This document shows positions 1-7,257 of a DNA stretch of 22,133 nt, piece by piece. Source of the stretch: PFJX01 sp037442845. Its GTDB lineage: Bacteria; Pseudomonadota; Gammaproteobacteria; Burkholderiales; Thiobacillaceae. Every line of letters starts with the position of its first letter. Within the stretch, counting starts at the first letter, position 1. Made by a program: the position numbers and the translations under genes. The notes under the pieces were generated by a model. It was not told where the DNA came from. It saw only the letters and a program-made list of their open reading frames with translations, and did no database searches. The DNA is taken from assembly GCA_037442845.1 (NCBI GenBank), contig JBBIPL010000028.1, forward strand, positions 1 to 22,133, given 5' to 3'.

Positions 1-1
1 C

Positions 2-856
2 CTGGAGACGGCCAGCCGCGGCCGCGCCCGCTTCGACGACGCCGGCGGCCGTCCCGCGCAGCGTCCGCACCTGCGCGGCGGCCGCGCCCTGCTGGCCCTG
101 GCGGCCTGCGCAGTGCCGCTGCTGGGCGGCTTCCTGCTGCCCGCCGGACTGCTGCTATCCATGGCCCTGAGCGAGGGCGACGCGCAGTTCGGCGTCAAGT
201 ATCTGGACCTGGCCGCCAACAGCCTGAGCCTGGCGGCCAGCGCCAGCCTGCTCGCGGTCGTCGTCGCCCTGCTGCTGGCCTATGCCGGGCGCACCAAGCC
301 TGGACGCCTGATGGCGGCCGTCAAGCGCCTCGCCTCGCTGGGCTACGCGGTGCCCGGCACCGTCATCGCCGTCGGCGCGCTCATCCCCCTTACCGCCCTG
401 GACCATGCCCTCATCGCCTGGGCGCGCGAGCACTGGGGCATGAACCTGGGCCTGGTCATCACCGGCAGCGCCCTGGCCCTGGTGTTCGCCTATCTCGCCC
501 GCTTCCTGGCGGTGGCGCTGAACGCCGTCGAATCCAGCCTGGCGCGCATCCGCCCTAGCCTGGACGAGGCGGCGCGCAGCCTGGGCGCCGGCCGCGCCGG
601 CCTGCTGGCGCGGGTGCACGTGCCGCTGCTCTCCGGCGGGCTGATCTCCGGCCTGCTCCTGGTGTTCGTCGACGTGATGAAGGAACTGCCGGCGACCATC
701 GTCCTGCGCCCGTTCAATTTCGAAACCCTGGCCACCCAGGTCTACATCCTCGCCGCCGACGAACGCCTCGCCGAGGCGGCCACGCCCTCCCTCATCATCG
801 TCGCCGTCGGCCTCATTCCCGTGCTCATGCTGTCGCGCACCATGCGGCGCCCTTAG
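2..856 (+). CDS. fbpB: Iron(III) ABC transporter permease, FbpB/AfuB type (5' end outside window)
   Basis: This is the C-terminal part (about 284 residues) of an inner-membrane permease that passes ferric iron from a periplasmic binding protein into the cytoplasm. The frame is open from the first base of the window, so the start lies outside; FbpB-type permeases are usually about 500-550 aa with two permease domains, and this looks like the second. Several hydrophobic segments are separated by short charged loops. A clear EAA loop, the contact site for the ATPase, is read as DEAARSLGAGRAGLL followed by HVPLL, about 100 residues before the end. The family call rests on this loop, the layout and the neighbouring ferric-binding protein gene, which lies convergent on the other strand. 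Another metal or small-anion permease of the same superfamily is less likely. The gene ends with TAG at 854-856. Confidence 0.85.
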   Translation: METASRGRARFDDAGGRPAQRPHLRGGRALLALAACAVPLLGGFLLPAGLLLSMALSEGDAQFGVKYLDLAANSLSLAASASLLAVVVALLLAYAGRTKPGRLMAAVKRLASLGYAVPGTVIAVGALIPLTALDHALIAWAREHWGMNLGLVITGSALALVFAYLARFLAVALNAVESSLARIRPSLDEAARSLGAGRAGLLARVHVPLLSGGLISGLLLVFVDVMKELPATIVLRPFNFETLATQVYILAADERLAEAATPSLIIVAVGLIPVLMLSRTMRRP

Positions 857-1087
857 GGGCTTCTCCGCCTGCTGCCCGTAGAGCGGCGGCGGCGCCACGT
901 GCAATTGCGCGAGAGCCACATGCGGCAGCCTGCGATCCGCGCGCCATGGGCGGCGGCATGGTTCTGCGCGGCCTGCGCAAGGACGACGCGACGATCCCCG
1001 TGGAGGTGGGCCTGGGTACTTCGTCGAGGAGGGGAGAACCTGCGCCCAGGCCGCCGTCATGGACGCAGCGGCAGGGGCTGAGCGTGG

Positions 1088-1104
1088 GAGGGGCGTTGCC
1101 CCTC
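1088..1104 (-). terminator. Short hairpin just past the 3' end of the ferric-binding protein gene
   Basis: A perfect 7-bp inverted repeat with a 3-base loop (GAGGGGC-GTT-GCCCCTC) begins ten bases past the TAA of the minus-strand gene. It lies in the 257-base gap between the convergent permease and binding-protein genes. No T tract follows on either strand, so intrinsic termination is uncertain; it may only protect a 3' end. Nothing else recognisable was seen in this gap. Confidence 0.3.
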
Positions 1105-1113
1105 GGGTGGCGC

Positions 1114-2142
1114 TTACTTCCAGCCGGCGCGGTCGATGATGCGCTGCGCCTTGGGGGTGTACTTGGCCAGGGTGCCGGCAGCCAGCTTGTCCACCTTGAA
1201 CTTGCCCATGGCTGCGAGTTGGGGGTTGGCCAGCTCGACGCTGTCCACCACCGGCCACTCGTTGTTGCCGTTGGCGAAATAGGCCTGGGCTTCGTCCGAG
1301 GCCAGGTATTCCAGGAACTTCACGGCCGCCGCCTTGTTGGGCGCGTGCTTCAGCATGCCGCCGCCGGAAATGTTGACGTGGGTGCCCTTGCCCTTTTGGT
1401 CCGGGAAGACGAGGCCCACCTTCTTCACCACCTCCTGGTCGGCCGGTTTGTCCGAAGCCATCAGGCGGGCATAGTAGTAGTGGTTGCTGATCGCCACGTC
1501 GCATTCGCCCGCGGCTACCGCGCGGATCTGGTCGGTATCGCCGCCCTTGGGGGCGCGCGCAAGGTTGGCGACGATGCCGCGCGCCCAGTCGAGGGCGTTC
1601 TCTTCGCCAGTGTTGTAGACCATCGCGGCCATCAAGGTGCGGTTGTAGACGTGGCCGCCGCTGCGCACGCACAGCTTGCCTTTTATTTTCGGGCTGGCCA
1701 GATCGGCGTAGTTTTGCACCTCGGCAGGATTGATCTTGTCCTTGTTGTAGGCGATGACGCGGGCCCGGTAGGAATAACCGAACCAGTTGCCATCGGCATC
1801 GCGGAACTGGGGCGGGATGCGGGATTCGAGGGTTTTGGAGCGCACCGGGGCGAACAGCCCGGCATCGTCGGCGCTTTGCAGGCGGGCGGCGTCCACGGTG
1901 AGGAAGACGTCGGCCGGGCTGGCCGCGCCTTCGCGGCGGATGCGCTCGAACAGCTCGTCCTCCTTGCCCTCGATGCGGTTGACCTTGATGCCGGTGGCCT
2001 TGGTGAAGTTGGCGTACAGGGCGTCGTCGGTTTGGTAGTGGCGCGCGGTATAAAGATTAAGCACGTTTTCCTGAGCGAGGGCGGGTTGCACCGTGCTGAT
2101 GAGCAGGGCGCCGGCGAGGGCAAACAGTGAGCTACGGTTCAT
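1114..2142 (-). CDS. fbpA: Periplasmic ferric-iron-binding protein of an ABC transporter (FbpA/AfuA/IdiA type)
   Basis: A 342-aa periplasmic protein that binds Fe3+ and hands it to an FbpBC transporter. Residues 1-23 form a signal peptide: basic start, hydrophobic core, ALA before Gln24. The mature protein opens with NVLNLYTARHYQTDD; His35/Tyr36 match the early ligands of the family. The iron-binding tyrosine cluster is NHYYY (Tyr222-224). Length matches FbpA. The ATG at 2142 is chosen because the signal peptide starts there and AGGAAA lies six bases upstream; the frame extends 32 codons further but would place non-signal sequence in front. Expression is probably iron-repressed: promoter elements and two Fur-box-like palindromes lie at 2194-2244. 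Oddly, the gene faces the permease gene rather than preceding it in an operon, so the two must be transcribed separately. Confidence 0.93.
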   Translation of the reverse strand: MNRSSLFALAGALLISTVQPALAQENVLNLYTARHYQTDDALYANFTKATGIKVNRIEGKEDELFERIRREGAASPADVFLTVDAARLQSADDAGLFAPVRSKTLESRIPPQFRDADGNWFGYSYRARVIAYNKDKINPAEVQNYADLASPKIKGKLCVRSGGHVYNRTLMAAMVYNTGEENALDWARGIVANLARAPKGGDTDQIRAVAAGECDVAISNHYYYARLMASDKPADQEVVKKVGLVFPDQKGKGTHVNISGGGMLKHAPNKAAAVKFLEYLASDEAQAYFANGNNEWPVVDSVELANPQLAAMGKFKVDKLAAGTLAKYTPKAQRIIDRAGWK

Positions 2143-2193
2143 GACGGTTTCCTGAGTTGGGTTGATTGAACAGGTCGCGCACAGCGACATGCC

Positions 2194-2223
2194 ATGATAA
2201 ACACAAATAGGAATGGTTATCAA
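2194..2223 (-). promoter_or_regulatory. Predicted sigma70 promoter of the ferric-binding protein gene
   Basis: Read on the minus strand, TTGATA (complement of 2218-2223) is followed after 18 bases by TATCAT (complement of 2194-2199). Each hexamer matches the sigma70 consensus at five of six positions. Transcription would start roughly 45 bases upstream of the ATG at 2142. The -35 hexamer lies within the first Fur-box-like palindrome. Confidence 0.6.
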
Positions 2224-2244
2224 CACATATGAGAACAATTCCCA
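2208..2244. promoter_or_regulatory. Two candidate Fur boxes
   Basis: Two 15-base imperfect palindromes with 7-1-7 geometry lie here. TAGGAATGGTTATCA (2208-2222) matches 10 of the 14 informative positions of TGATAATnATTATCA and covers the -35. TGAGAACAATTCCCA (2230-2244) has arms TGAGAA and TTCCCA, one mismatch from perfect. This A/T-rich patch stands out in a GC-rich window. Their place at the promoter of an iron-uptake gene supports Fur control; this is inference from pattern and context. Confidence 0.55.
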
Positions 2245-2253
2245 GGTAATGCG

Positions 2254-2287
2254 GCCCTGTGCGGCGCGCGATCGTCCGGAACAGGGC
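2254..2287 (-). terminator. Possible hairpin after the NlpC/exported-protein pair
   Basis: GCCCTGT (2254-2260) can pair with ACAGGGC (2281-2287) around a 20-base GC-rich loop. It lies nine bases beyond the TGA of the minus-strand exported-protein gene, where a terminator would be expected. No T tract follows, so this is weak. Confidence 0.22.
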
Positions 2288-2295
2288 GGAGGCGC

Positions 2296-2958
2296 TCAGT
2301 CGCCGCCGAGGCGAAAGCGCATGAGGGTGTTGAGGCGACCTTCGAACCAGGCGTCGTAACCGACCTCGGCCGCGCCGATGTCGACGTTGAAGCCCGGCTG
2401 CGAGCCTGGCGTCACGTCCAGGAAGCGCAAGCCGGGGTGTTCGATGCGCACCCGCATGCTGACCCGCATGGGATAGAAACCGTCGAGAAACTGCCGCATG
2501 TAGGGGCCGTTGGCCAGGCTGTAGATGCCGTTCCCGTCATTCGTCAGCGCCAGGGTCTCGCCGCGGATGCAGATCAGCGCGTCGCGCGCGATCTGTTCCA
2601 TCTGCACCGTGTTTTCGTGCACCCAGGCCCTGCCGATGTTCTCGCTTTGCACGATATTGAGGGCGCGGATGCGATCGGGCCGGTAGACGATCTGCAGGCT
2701 GGCCACCGCGTCCAGGTGGTGATGACATTGTTCCAGGCCGACCCAGCCGTTGCTCAGGCTGTCGCGGGTGATGAGGATCCTGTTGTGGTGGTGGTGCGCC
2801 GGTCTGGCCGGCGGGCTGGCGAGAAAGCGCAGAGCCCCCTCGTTGACGTCGGCGACGCTCTTGAAGAAGAGTTCCTCTTCCGTGGGGCTTGCCCAGGCGG
2901 GCGCGGCCGCGAGGCACAGCAGAACCGTGAAAGCGGGCTTATTCGACCGGCAGCACAC
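2296..2958 (-). CDS. Exported His-rich protein of unknown function
   Basis: I do not recognise a family. The 220-aa product has an N-terminal signal peptide: basic residues, a hydrophobic stretch from about residue 10, then AWA before Ser24, so it is probably periplasmic. Two histidine clusters are conspicuous: HHHH at 55-58 and Cys78 followed by HHH at 79-81. With Cys130 these could suggest metal binding or a disulfide, but that is inference. The rest looks like mixed beta-rich sequence with no membrane segment. The best start is GTG at 2958, which places the signal peptide at the N-terminus and overlaps the end of the NlpC/P60 gene by 20 bases. No Shine-Dalgarno is visible, so translation is likely coupled to that gene. 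Co-expression with a cell-wall hydrolase suggests an envelope role. Confidence 0.7.
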   Translation of the reverse strand: MCCRSNKPAFTVLLCLAAAPAWASPTEEELFFKSVADVNEGALRFLASPPARPAHHHHNRILITRDSLSNGWVGLEQCHHHLDAVASLQIVYRPDRIRALNIVQSENIGRAWVHENTVQMEQIARDALICIRGETLALTNDGNGIYSLANGPYMRQFLDGFYPMRVSMRVRIEHPGLRFLDVTPGSQPGFNVDIGAAEVGYDAWFEGRLNTLMRFRLGGD

Positions 2959-3442
2959 GGCGCGCGCCGTTGAAGCGGGAAGCCCAGTACTTCTGGTCCA
3001 TGCGCGAGACGGTCACGGCCTTGCGGCGGGTGCTGCTGGCATGCACGAATTCGCCGTTGCCCTTGTAGATGCCGACATGGGAATTGGGCTGGCGGCGGGT
3101 GTTGAAGAACACCAGATCGCCGGGTTTGAGATCGGATTTCGCCACCGGCTCGCCCAGCCTGCTCATGTCGCGCGCGCTGCGCGGCAGGGTCAGGTCGGCG
3201 GTTTCCTTGTACACGTGCTTGACGAAACCGCTGCAATCCACGCCCTGATCGGGATTGCTGCCGCCGAACTTGTAGGGTGTGCCCAGCATGCTGAGGGCCT
3301 TGAGGATGGGCCGGGCGGTGACCTTGATGTCCTCGACCAGACCGGGCTCGGCTTCGGTTTCCGTCGCGCCGGCGCTAGGCAGGACGATCAGCGCCAGCAG
3401 CAGGAGGCCAAGCGTGGACAAACGTTTCGGCAGGGAAGACAT
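2939..3442 (-). CDS. NlpC/P60 family cell-wall hydrolase, secreted
   Basis: A 167-aa secreted cysteine peptidase of the NlpC/P60 family, members of which usually cut peptide bonds in peptidoglycan stems. Residues 1-26 are a signal peptide (basic SSLPKR, a Leu-rich core, ending near SAGA). The catalytic domain spans about residues 42-163: Cys70 in GVDCSGFV, His122 in SHVGIY and His134 in EFVHASS. Length and layout fit the small single-domain forms such as Spr/NlpC. There is no lipobox, so it is probably soluble in the periplasm. The ATG at 3442 puts the signal peptide first; no strong ribosome-binding site is visible. It is the first gene of a two-gene unit with the exported protein whose start overlaps its end. 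The substrate cannot be told from sequence. Confidence 0.92.
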   Translation of the reverse strand: MSSLPKRLSTLGLLLLALIVLPSAGATETEAEPGLVEDIKVTARPILKALSMLGTPYKFGGSNPDQGVDCSGFVKHVYKETADLTLPRSARDMSRLGEPVAKSDLKPGDLVFFNTRRQPNSHVGIYKGNGEFVHASSTRRKAVTVSRMDQKYWASRFNGARRVLPVE

Positions 3443-3556
3443 GCGCGGCTTGTCGAAAAATTTGACACAAAAAGTGCGGCGATTAAGCCATCAAACCGGG
3501 AAGCTTGTCTACTATGGTAGTGTGACTGTTGACAACCAACATGAAGGAGATATTCC

Positions 3557-4192
3557 ATGTCCATGGAAAATAAACAAGAAGTTGCCGAAGCCATTCGTGC
3601 GTCCGCAGGCGATGACGCGCAATTGCGGGAAAAAGTGCGCGCCCTGGTGATGAAGGCGCTGGTCGATCGCCAGGCCGATCCGGCCGCCATCCGCGAGATC
3701 ATGCGCGACACCCTAGAAGGCGTCGGGGATGGCCTCATGGCGCGCGGCAACCGGGCCAGCGGCGCCCTGCGCGAGGCGGTGGTGGGCATGGACGAGGCGG
3801 TGGGACGCTCGGTGTACGCCATGCAGATGGCGATGGAGGAGGCCTGGGGCATGGGCCAGAACTTCGCCGCCACCGACCTGAAGGCGACCATCGACACCTT
3901 CAAGAGCCTGGAAGGCGATCTCCTGGCCGCCCTCAAGGAGGCATCCGGCAAAACCCAGGGCTGGCTGCGGGGCGAGTACGCCGATCTCGCCGCCCATCTG
4001 GCGCGCACCGGCACCGATACCGGCAGCCAGGTGCTGGAGGTGATGCAAAAGCTGAACAGCCGCATGGCGGGAGTGATGGCCGGCTCCGGCGCGGAAACCA
4101 TGGCCACCGCCTCGGAAGCGCGGCAGCGCCTGACCGCCGTCGCCTCCGGCATCCTGCGGGGTCTCGCCGACGCCCTCGATTCCAAGCGCTGA
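3557..4192 (+). CDS. Helical protein of unknown function (possibly DUF6781) ahead of an AarF-type kinase
   Basis: A 211-aa protein with no signal peptide or membrane segment. It is built almost wholly of amphipathic helix-forming sequence rich in Ala, Glu, Met and Leu, recalling phasins or apolipoprotein-like helical bundles. From memory it resembles the DUF6781 family, but I cannot confirm this. A strong ribosome-binding site, AAGGAG, lies seven bases before the ATG at 3557; a second ATG two codons on is less well placed. Only 12 bases separate its stop from the next start, so it is probably co-transcribed with the AarF/UbiB-type kinase, which suggests a joint role, perhaps with lipids or quinones at the membrane. 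The 114-base divergent gap upstream must hold promoters for both directions, but I could not pick a convincing pair of hexamers. Confidence 0.8.
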   Translation: MSMENKQEVAEAIRASAGDDAQLREKVRALVMKALVDRQADPAAIREIMRDTLEGVGDGLMARGNRASGALREAVVGMDEAVGRSVYAMQMAMEEAWGMGQNFAATDLKATIDTFKSLEGDLLAALKEASGKTQGWLRGEYADLAAHLARTGTDTGSQVLEVMQKLNSRMAGVMAGSGAETMATASEARQRLTAVASGILRGLADALDSKR

Positions 4193-4204
4193 CCGCGCCC
4201 CCCG

Positions 4205-5884
4205 ATGCTGCGCGAAACCCTGTCCATGGTGCGGGATCTGTCGCGCCTGCACGAGATCGCGTCGGTTCTGATCCGCTATGGCTGGGGGGACATGGTCCGC
4301 CTGCTGGGGGTGTCCCACCTGCTGGAGCGGGCCGGGCGCCTGCTGCACTGGCAGACCTCCAACGAAATCACCCGGCTCGACTTGCCGGTGCGCATCCGCA
4401 TGGCCCTCACCGACCTGGGGCCGACCTTCGTCAAGCTCGGGCAAATCCTCGCCACCCGCGTCGATGTGTTCCCGCCGGCCTGGATCAGGGAGTTCGAACA
4501 ACTGCACAGCCACGTGCCGCCGGTCCCGTTCGAGCTGCTGCGGCCGGAACTGGAGCGGGTCTGGGGCGGCAAGGTGGAGGACGTGCTCGGCGACTTCCAG
4601 GCCGAGCCTTTCGCCGCCGCTTCCATCGCGCAGGTGCACCGGGCGCGGCTGCCGGACGGCACGCCGGTGGTGGTGAAGATCCGGCGTCCCGACATCCTGC
4701 CGAAGATCGAGGCCGACCTGCGCATCCTCAATCACCTGGCCAGACTGATGGAACTGCAGATGCCGGATCTGCGCCGCTACCGGCCGGCGCAGATCGTCGG
4801 CCAGTTGAAGCGCTCGCTGCTGCGCGAATTCGACCTGGTCAAGGAAGCGCGCAACCTGGAGTCCTTCGCCGAGCGCTTCAGCCAGGACGACAGCGTGCGC
4901 GTGCCGCGCGTGTACTGGCAATACTGCGGCGAGACGGTCAACGTGCAGGAGGAGTTGATCGGCATTCCCGGCACCGACATCGAGCGCGCCCGCGCCGAGG
5001 GCCATGACCTCGGCCTGCTGGCGGCGCGCGGCGCCGACGCGGTGTTGCGCATGATCCTCATCGACGGCTATTTCCACGCCGATCCGCATCCGGGCAACGT
5101 CGTCTACCTGCCCGGCAACCGCCTGGGCCTGCTCGATTTCGGCATGGTCGGGCGCATCACCGACAGCCGCCGCGAACAGCTCATCGATTTCCTGGAAGCC
5201 CTCATCAAGAAGGACGAGGCCGGCATGCTCAACGTGCTGGTGCAGTGGTCGGGCGACGCCGAGATCGACGAGGATCACCTGGCCTACGACATTTCGGAGA
5301 TGGTGTTCGGCTACGACAACCTGACCCTCAAGGACATCCGCGTCGGCGCGCTGCTCAACGAGGTCACCACGGTCATGCGCGACAACCATCTGTCGCTGCC
5401 GCCGGACCTCACCCTGTTGTTCAAGGCGCTCATCACCCTGGAAGGGCTGGGCTACCAGCTCAACCCGGATTTCCACATGGTCGACCACCTGACGCCCTTC
5501 GTGCGGCGGGTCATGGAAGCGCGCTATGCGCCGCAGGCCCTGGCGCGGCGCGCCCGCCACGGCCTGCGCGAGATCGCCGAAATCCTCATCGGCCTGCCGC
5601 GCGACGTCGCCCGCCTGTTCCGCATGGCCCGCCGCGGGCGCCTGCGCATCGATCTGGATCTCAAGCGGCTCGACCATTTCGGCCTGCAGCTCGACCACGC
5701 CGCCAACCGGCTGACCATGGGGGTGTTGACCGCCTCGCTGGTGGTGGGCTCCAGCATCATCATGACCGTCGAGGGTGGTCCCGAGCTGTTCGGCCTGCCC
5801 CTGTTCGGGCTGCTCGGCTTCGTCGTCGCCTTCTTTAACAGCCTCTGGATCCTCTATTCCATCTGGCGCTCGGGGCGGAATTGA
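4205..5884 (+). CDS. AarF/UbiB (ABC1/ADCK) family atypical kinase, membrane anchored
   Basis: A 559-aa member of the UbiB/ABC1 family, atypical kinase-like ATPases that support ubiquinone synthesis and lipid handling. Family motifs appear in order: KLGQ (77-80, the KxGQ signature), the Ala-rich loop AAAS (137-140), the ATP-contacting lysine in VVVKIRRP (Lys158), HADPHPGN (291-298) and metal-binding DFG (311-313). Two hydrophobic segments at the C-terminus (about 505-520 and 530-553) match the membrane anchors of UbiB. Length is close to E. coli UbiB (546 aa). The neighbourhood is not the ubiE-ubiJ-ubiB cluster, so it may be a paralogue and no gene symbol is given. Its start follows the helical-protein gene by 12 bases, indicating one operon. 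Confidence 0.92.
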   Translation: MLRETLSMVRDLSRLHEIASVLIRYGWGDMVRLLGVSHLLERAGRLLHWQTSNEITRLDLPVRIRMALTDLGPTFVKLGQILATRVDVFPPAWIREFEQLHSHVPPVPFELLRPELERVWGGKVEDVLGDFQAEPFAAASIAQVHRARLPDGTPVVVKIRRPDILPKIEADLRILNHLARLMELQMPDLRRYRPAQIVGQLKRSLLREFDLVKEARNLESFAERFSQDDSVRVPRVYWQYCGETVNVQEELIGIPGTDIERARAEGHDLGLLAARGADAVLRMILIDGYFHADPHPGNVVYLPGNRLGLLDFGMVGRITDSRREQLIDFLEALIKKDEAGMLNVLVQWSGDAEIDEDHLAYDISEMVFGYDNLTLKDIRVGALLNEVTTVMRDNHLSLPPDLTLLFKALITLEGLGYQLNPDFHMVDHLTPFVRRVMEARYAPQALARRARHGLREIAEILIGLPRDVARLFRMARRGRLRIDLDLKRLDHFGLQLDHAANRLTMGVLTASLVVGSSIIMTVEGGPELFGLPLFGLLGFVVAFFNSLWILYSIWRSGRN

Positions 5885-5936
5885 CCGGACCCGCCCTGAG
5901 ATCATGAAGATTCGGGCCGCTCCCCGGATATTTGGT

Positions 5937-5942
5937 TACAAT
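5937..5942 (+). promoter_or_regulatory. Candidate -10 element upstream of serC
   Basis: TACAAT, five of six matches to TATAAT, lies in an A/T-rich patch (5930-5975) within the 225-base gap between the AarF-type gene and serC. No good -35 lies 16-18 bases upstream. Transcription from here would give serC a leader of about 160 bases, GC-rich in its second half. No riboswitch or attenuator was recognised in it. Confidence 0.3.
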
Positions 5943-6109
5943 TTTTTCTTTCTGGGGTGACCGAAGTTTTCCAATGACTTTTTCCGCAGCCATGCACCGC
6001 GCCCGCGCCCGCCGGGCGCCGTCCGGGCAAGCCTTCCAGGGGGCGGAGGAAAACCGCTGGCCGCCCGCGAACCCGCAAGCAACTCCCTCAAGGAAGGAAA
6101 CCGAGCATC

Positions 6110-7192
6110 ATGGAACGCATCTACAACTTTAGCGCCGGCCCGGCGGTATTGCCCCGTGAAGTCCTCGAACAGGCCCGCGACGAGCTGGTCAACTGGCAGG
6201 GCTGCGGCATGTCGGTCATGGAAATGTCGCACCGCGGCAAGGAATACATGGGCATCCAGGCCCAGGCCGAGGCCGACCTGCGCGAGTTGATGGGCATCCC
6301 CGCCAACTACAAGGTGTTGTTCGTGCAGGGCGGCGCCTCCAGCCAGTTCGCCATGGTTCCCATGAACCTGCTGCGCGGCAAGGCTTCCGCCGATTACCTG
6401 AACACCGGCGAGTGGTCGAAGAAGGCCATCAAGGAAGCCAGGAAGTATGGCGCCGTGAACGTGGTGGCGAGTTCCGAAGACAAGAATTTCTCCTACGCGC
6501 CCAGCCAGGACGCCTGGAAGCTGGACCCCAACGCGGCCTACGTGCACTACACCCCGAATGAAACCATCGGCGGCGTGGAAATCTTCTGGACGCCCCAGAC
6601 CGGCGACGTGCCTTTGGTGGCGGACATGTCCTCCACCATCCTGTCGCGGCCCATGGATGTCTCCAAATATGGCGTCATCTACGCCGGCGCGCAGAAGAAC
6701 ATAGGCCCGGCCGGCGTCACCGTGGTCATCGTGCGCGAGGATCTGATCGGCCAGACCGTGGCCGGCACGCCGACCATGTTCGACTACAAGACCCACGCGG
6801 ACAACGAATCCATGTACAACACGCCGCCCACCTACGGCATCTACATCGCCGGCCTGGTGTTCAAGCTGCTGAAGGCCAAGGGCGGCCTCGCGGCCATGGA
6901 AAAGACCAACCGCCAGAAGGCCGCGTTGCTCTACGACTACCTGGATTCCACCGGCTTCTACAACTCGCCGGTAGCGAAGGAGAACCGCTCCCTCATGAAC
7001 GTGCCCTTCACCCTGCAGGATGCCGCCTTGGACGAGGACTTCCTCAAGGGCGCGAAGGCGCGCGGTCTGGCGCAGTTGAAGGGCCACCGTTCCGTCGGCG
7101 GCATGCGCGCCTCCATCTACAACGCCATGCCCGTCGAAGGCGTGCAGGCGCTGGTGGAGTACATGAAGGAGTTCGAGAAGGCGCGCGGCTGA
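6110..7192 (+). CDS. serC: Phosphoserine aminotransferase
   Basis: A 360-aa cytoplasmic PLP enzyme that converts 3-phosphohydroxypyruvate and glutamate to phosphoserine and 2-oxoglutarate, the second step of serine synthesis; it also serves the pyridoxal phosphate pathway in many bacteria. It opens with the family signature YNFSAGPAVLP. The substrate loop MSHRGKEY is at 39-46, and the PLP lysine is Lys196 in AGAQKNIGPAG. Length equals that of E. coli SerC (362 aa). The start is supported by a purine-rich AAGGAAGGAAA upstream of ATG 6110. It heads the serine/aromatic run and is followed after 65 bases by serA, the preceding step of the same pathway. Confidence 0.97.
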   Translation: MERIYNFSAGPAVLPREVLEQARDELVNWQGCGMSVMEMSHRGKEYMGIQAQAEADLRELMGIPANYKVLFVQGGASSQFAMVPMNLLRGKASADYLNTGEWSKKAIKEARKYGAVNVVASSEDKNFSYAPSQDAWKLDPNAAYVHYTPNETIGGVEIFWTPQTGDVPLVADMSSTILSRPMDVSKYGVIYAGAQKNIGPAGVTVVIVREDLIGQTVAGTPTMFDYKTHADNESMYNTPPTYGIYIAGLVFKLLKAKGGLAAMEKTNRQKAALLYDYLDSTGFYNSPVAKENRSLMNVPFTLQDAALDEDFLKGAKARGLAQLKGHRSVGGMRASIYNAMPVEGVQALVEYMKEFEKARG

Positions 7193-7257
7193 GCAAGGCC
7201 CCGTCCGCGGCCGGCGCCCCGCGCCGGCCTGTCTTTGTTTCCGGAGAACACAGCATC

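Noticed and set aside
860..1110. Open frames in the gap between the permease and ferric-binding protein genes
   Set aside because: Neither strand gives a product with recognisable composition or motifs, and no ribosome-binding site was found; the gap is treated as non-coding.
3462..3467. Perfect TTGACA in the divergent gap as a -35 box
   Set aside because: No acceptable -10 hexamer lies 15-19 bases downstream on the plus strand, so a promoter could not be supported.
3713..5905. Very long minus-strand open frame (730 codons) opposite the AarF-type kinase gene
   Set aside because: It lies antisense to a gene with clear family motifs, and its His/Gln/Gly-rich product is typical of high-GC shadow frames. 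The same holds for long antisense frames over fbpA, pheA and rpsA.
5974..6132. Small open frame in the serC leader, overlapping the serC start
   Set aside because: It has no ribosome-binding site and no serine- or aromatic-rich run suggesting an attenuator leader peptide; its composition is that of random GC-rich sequence.
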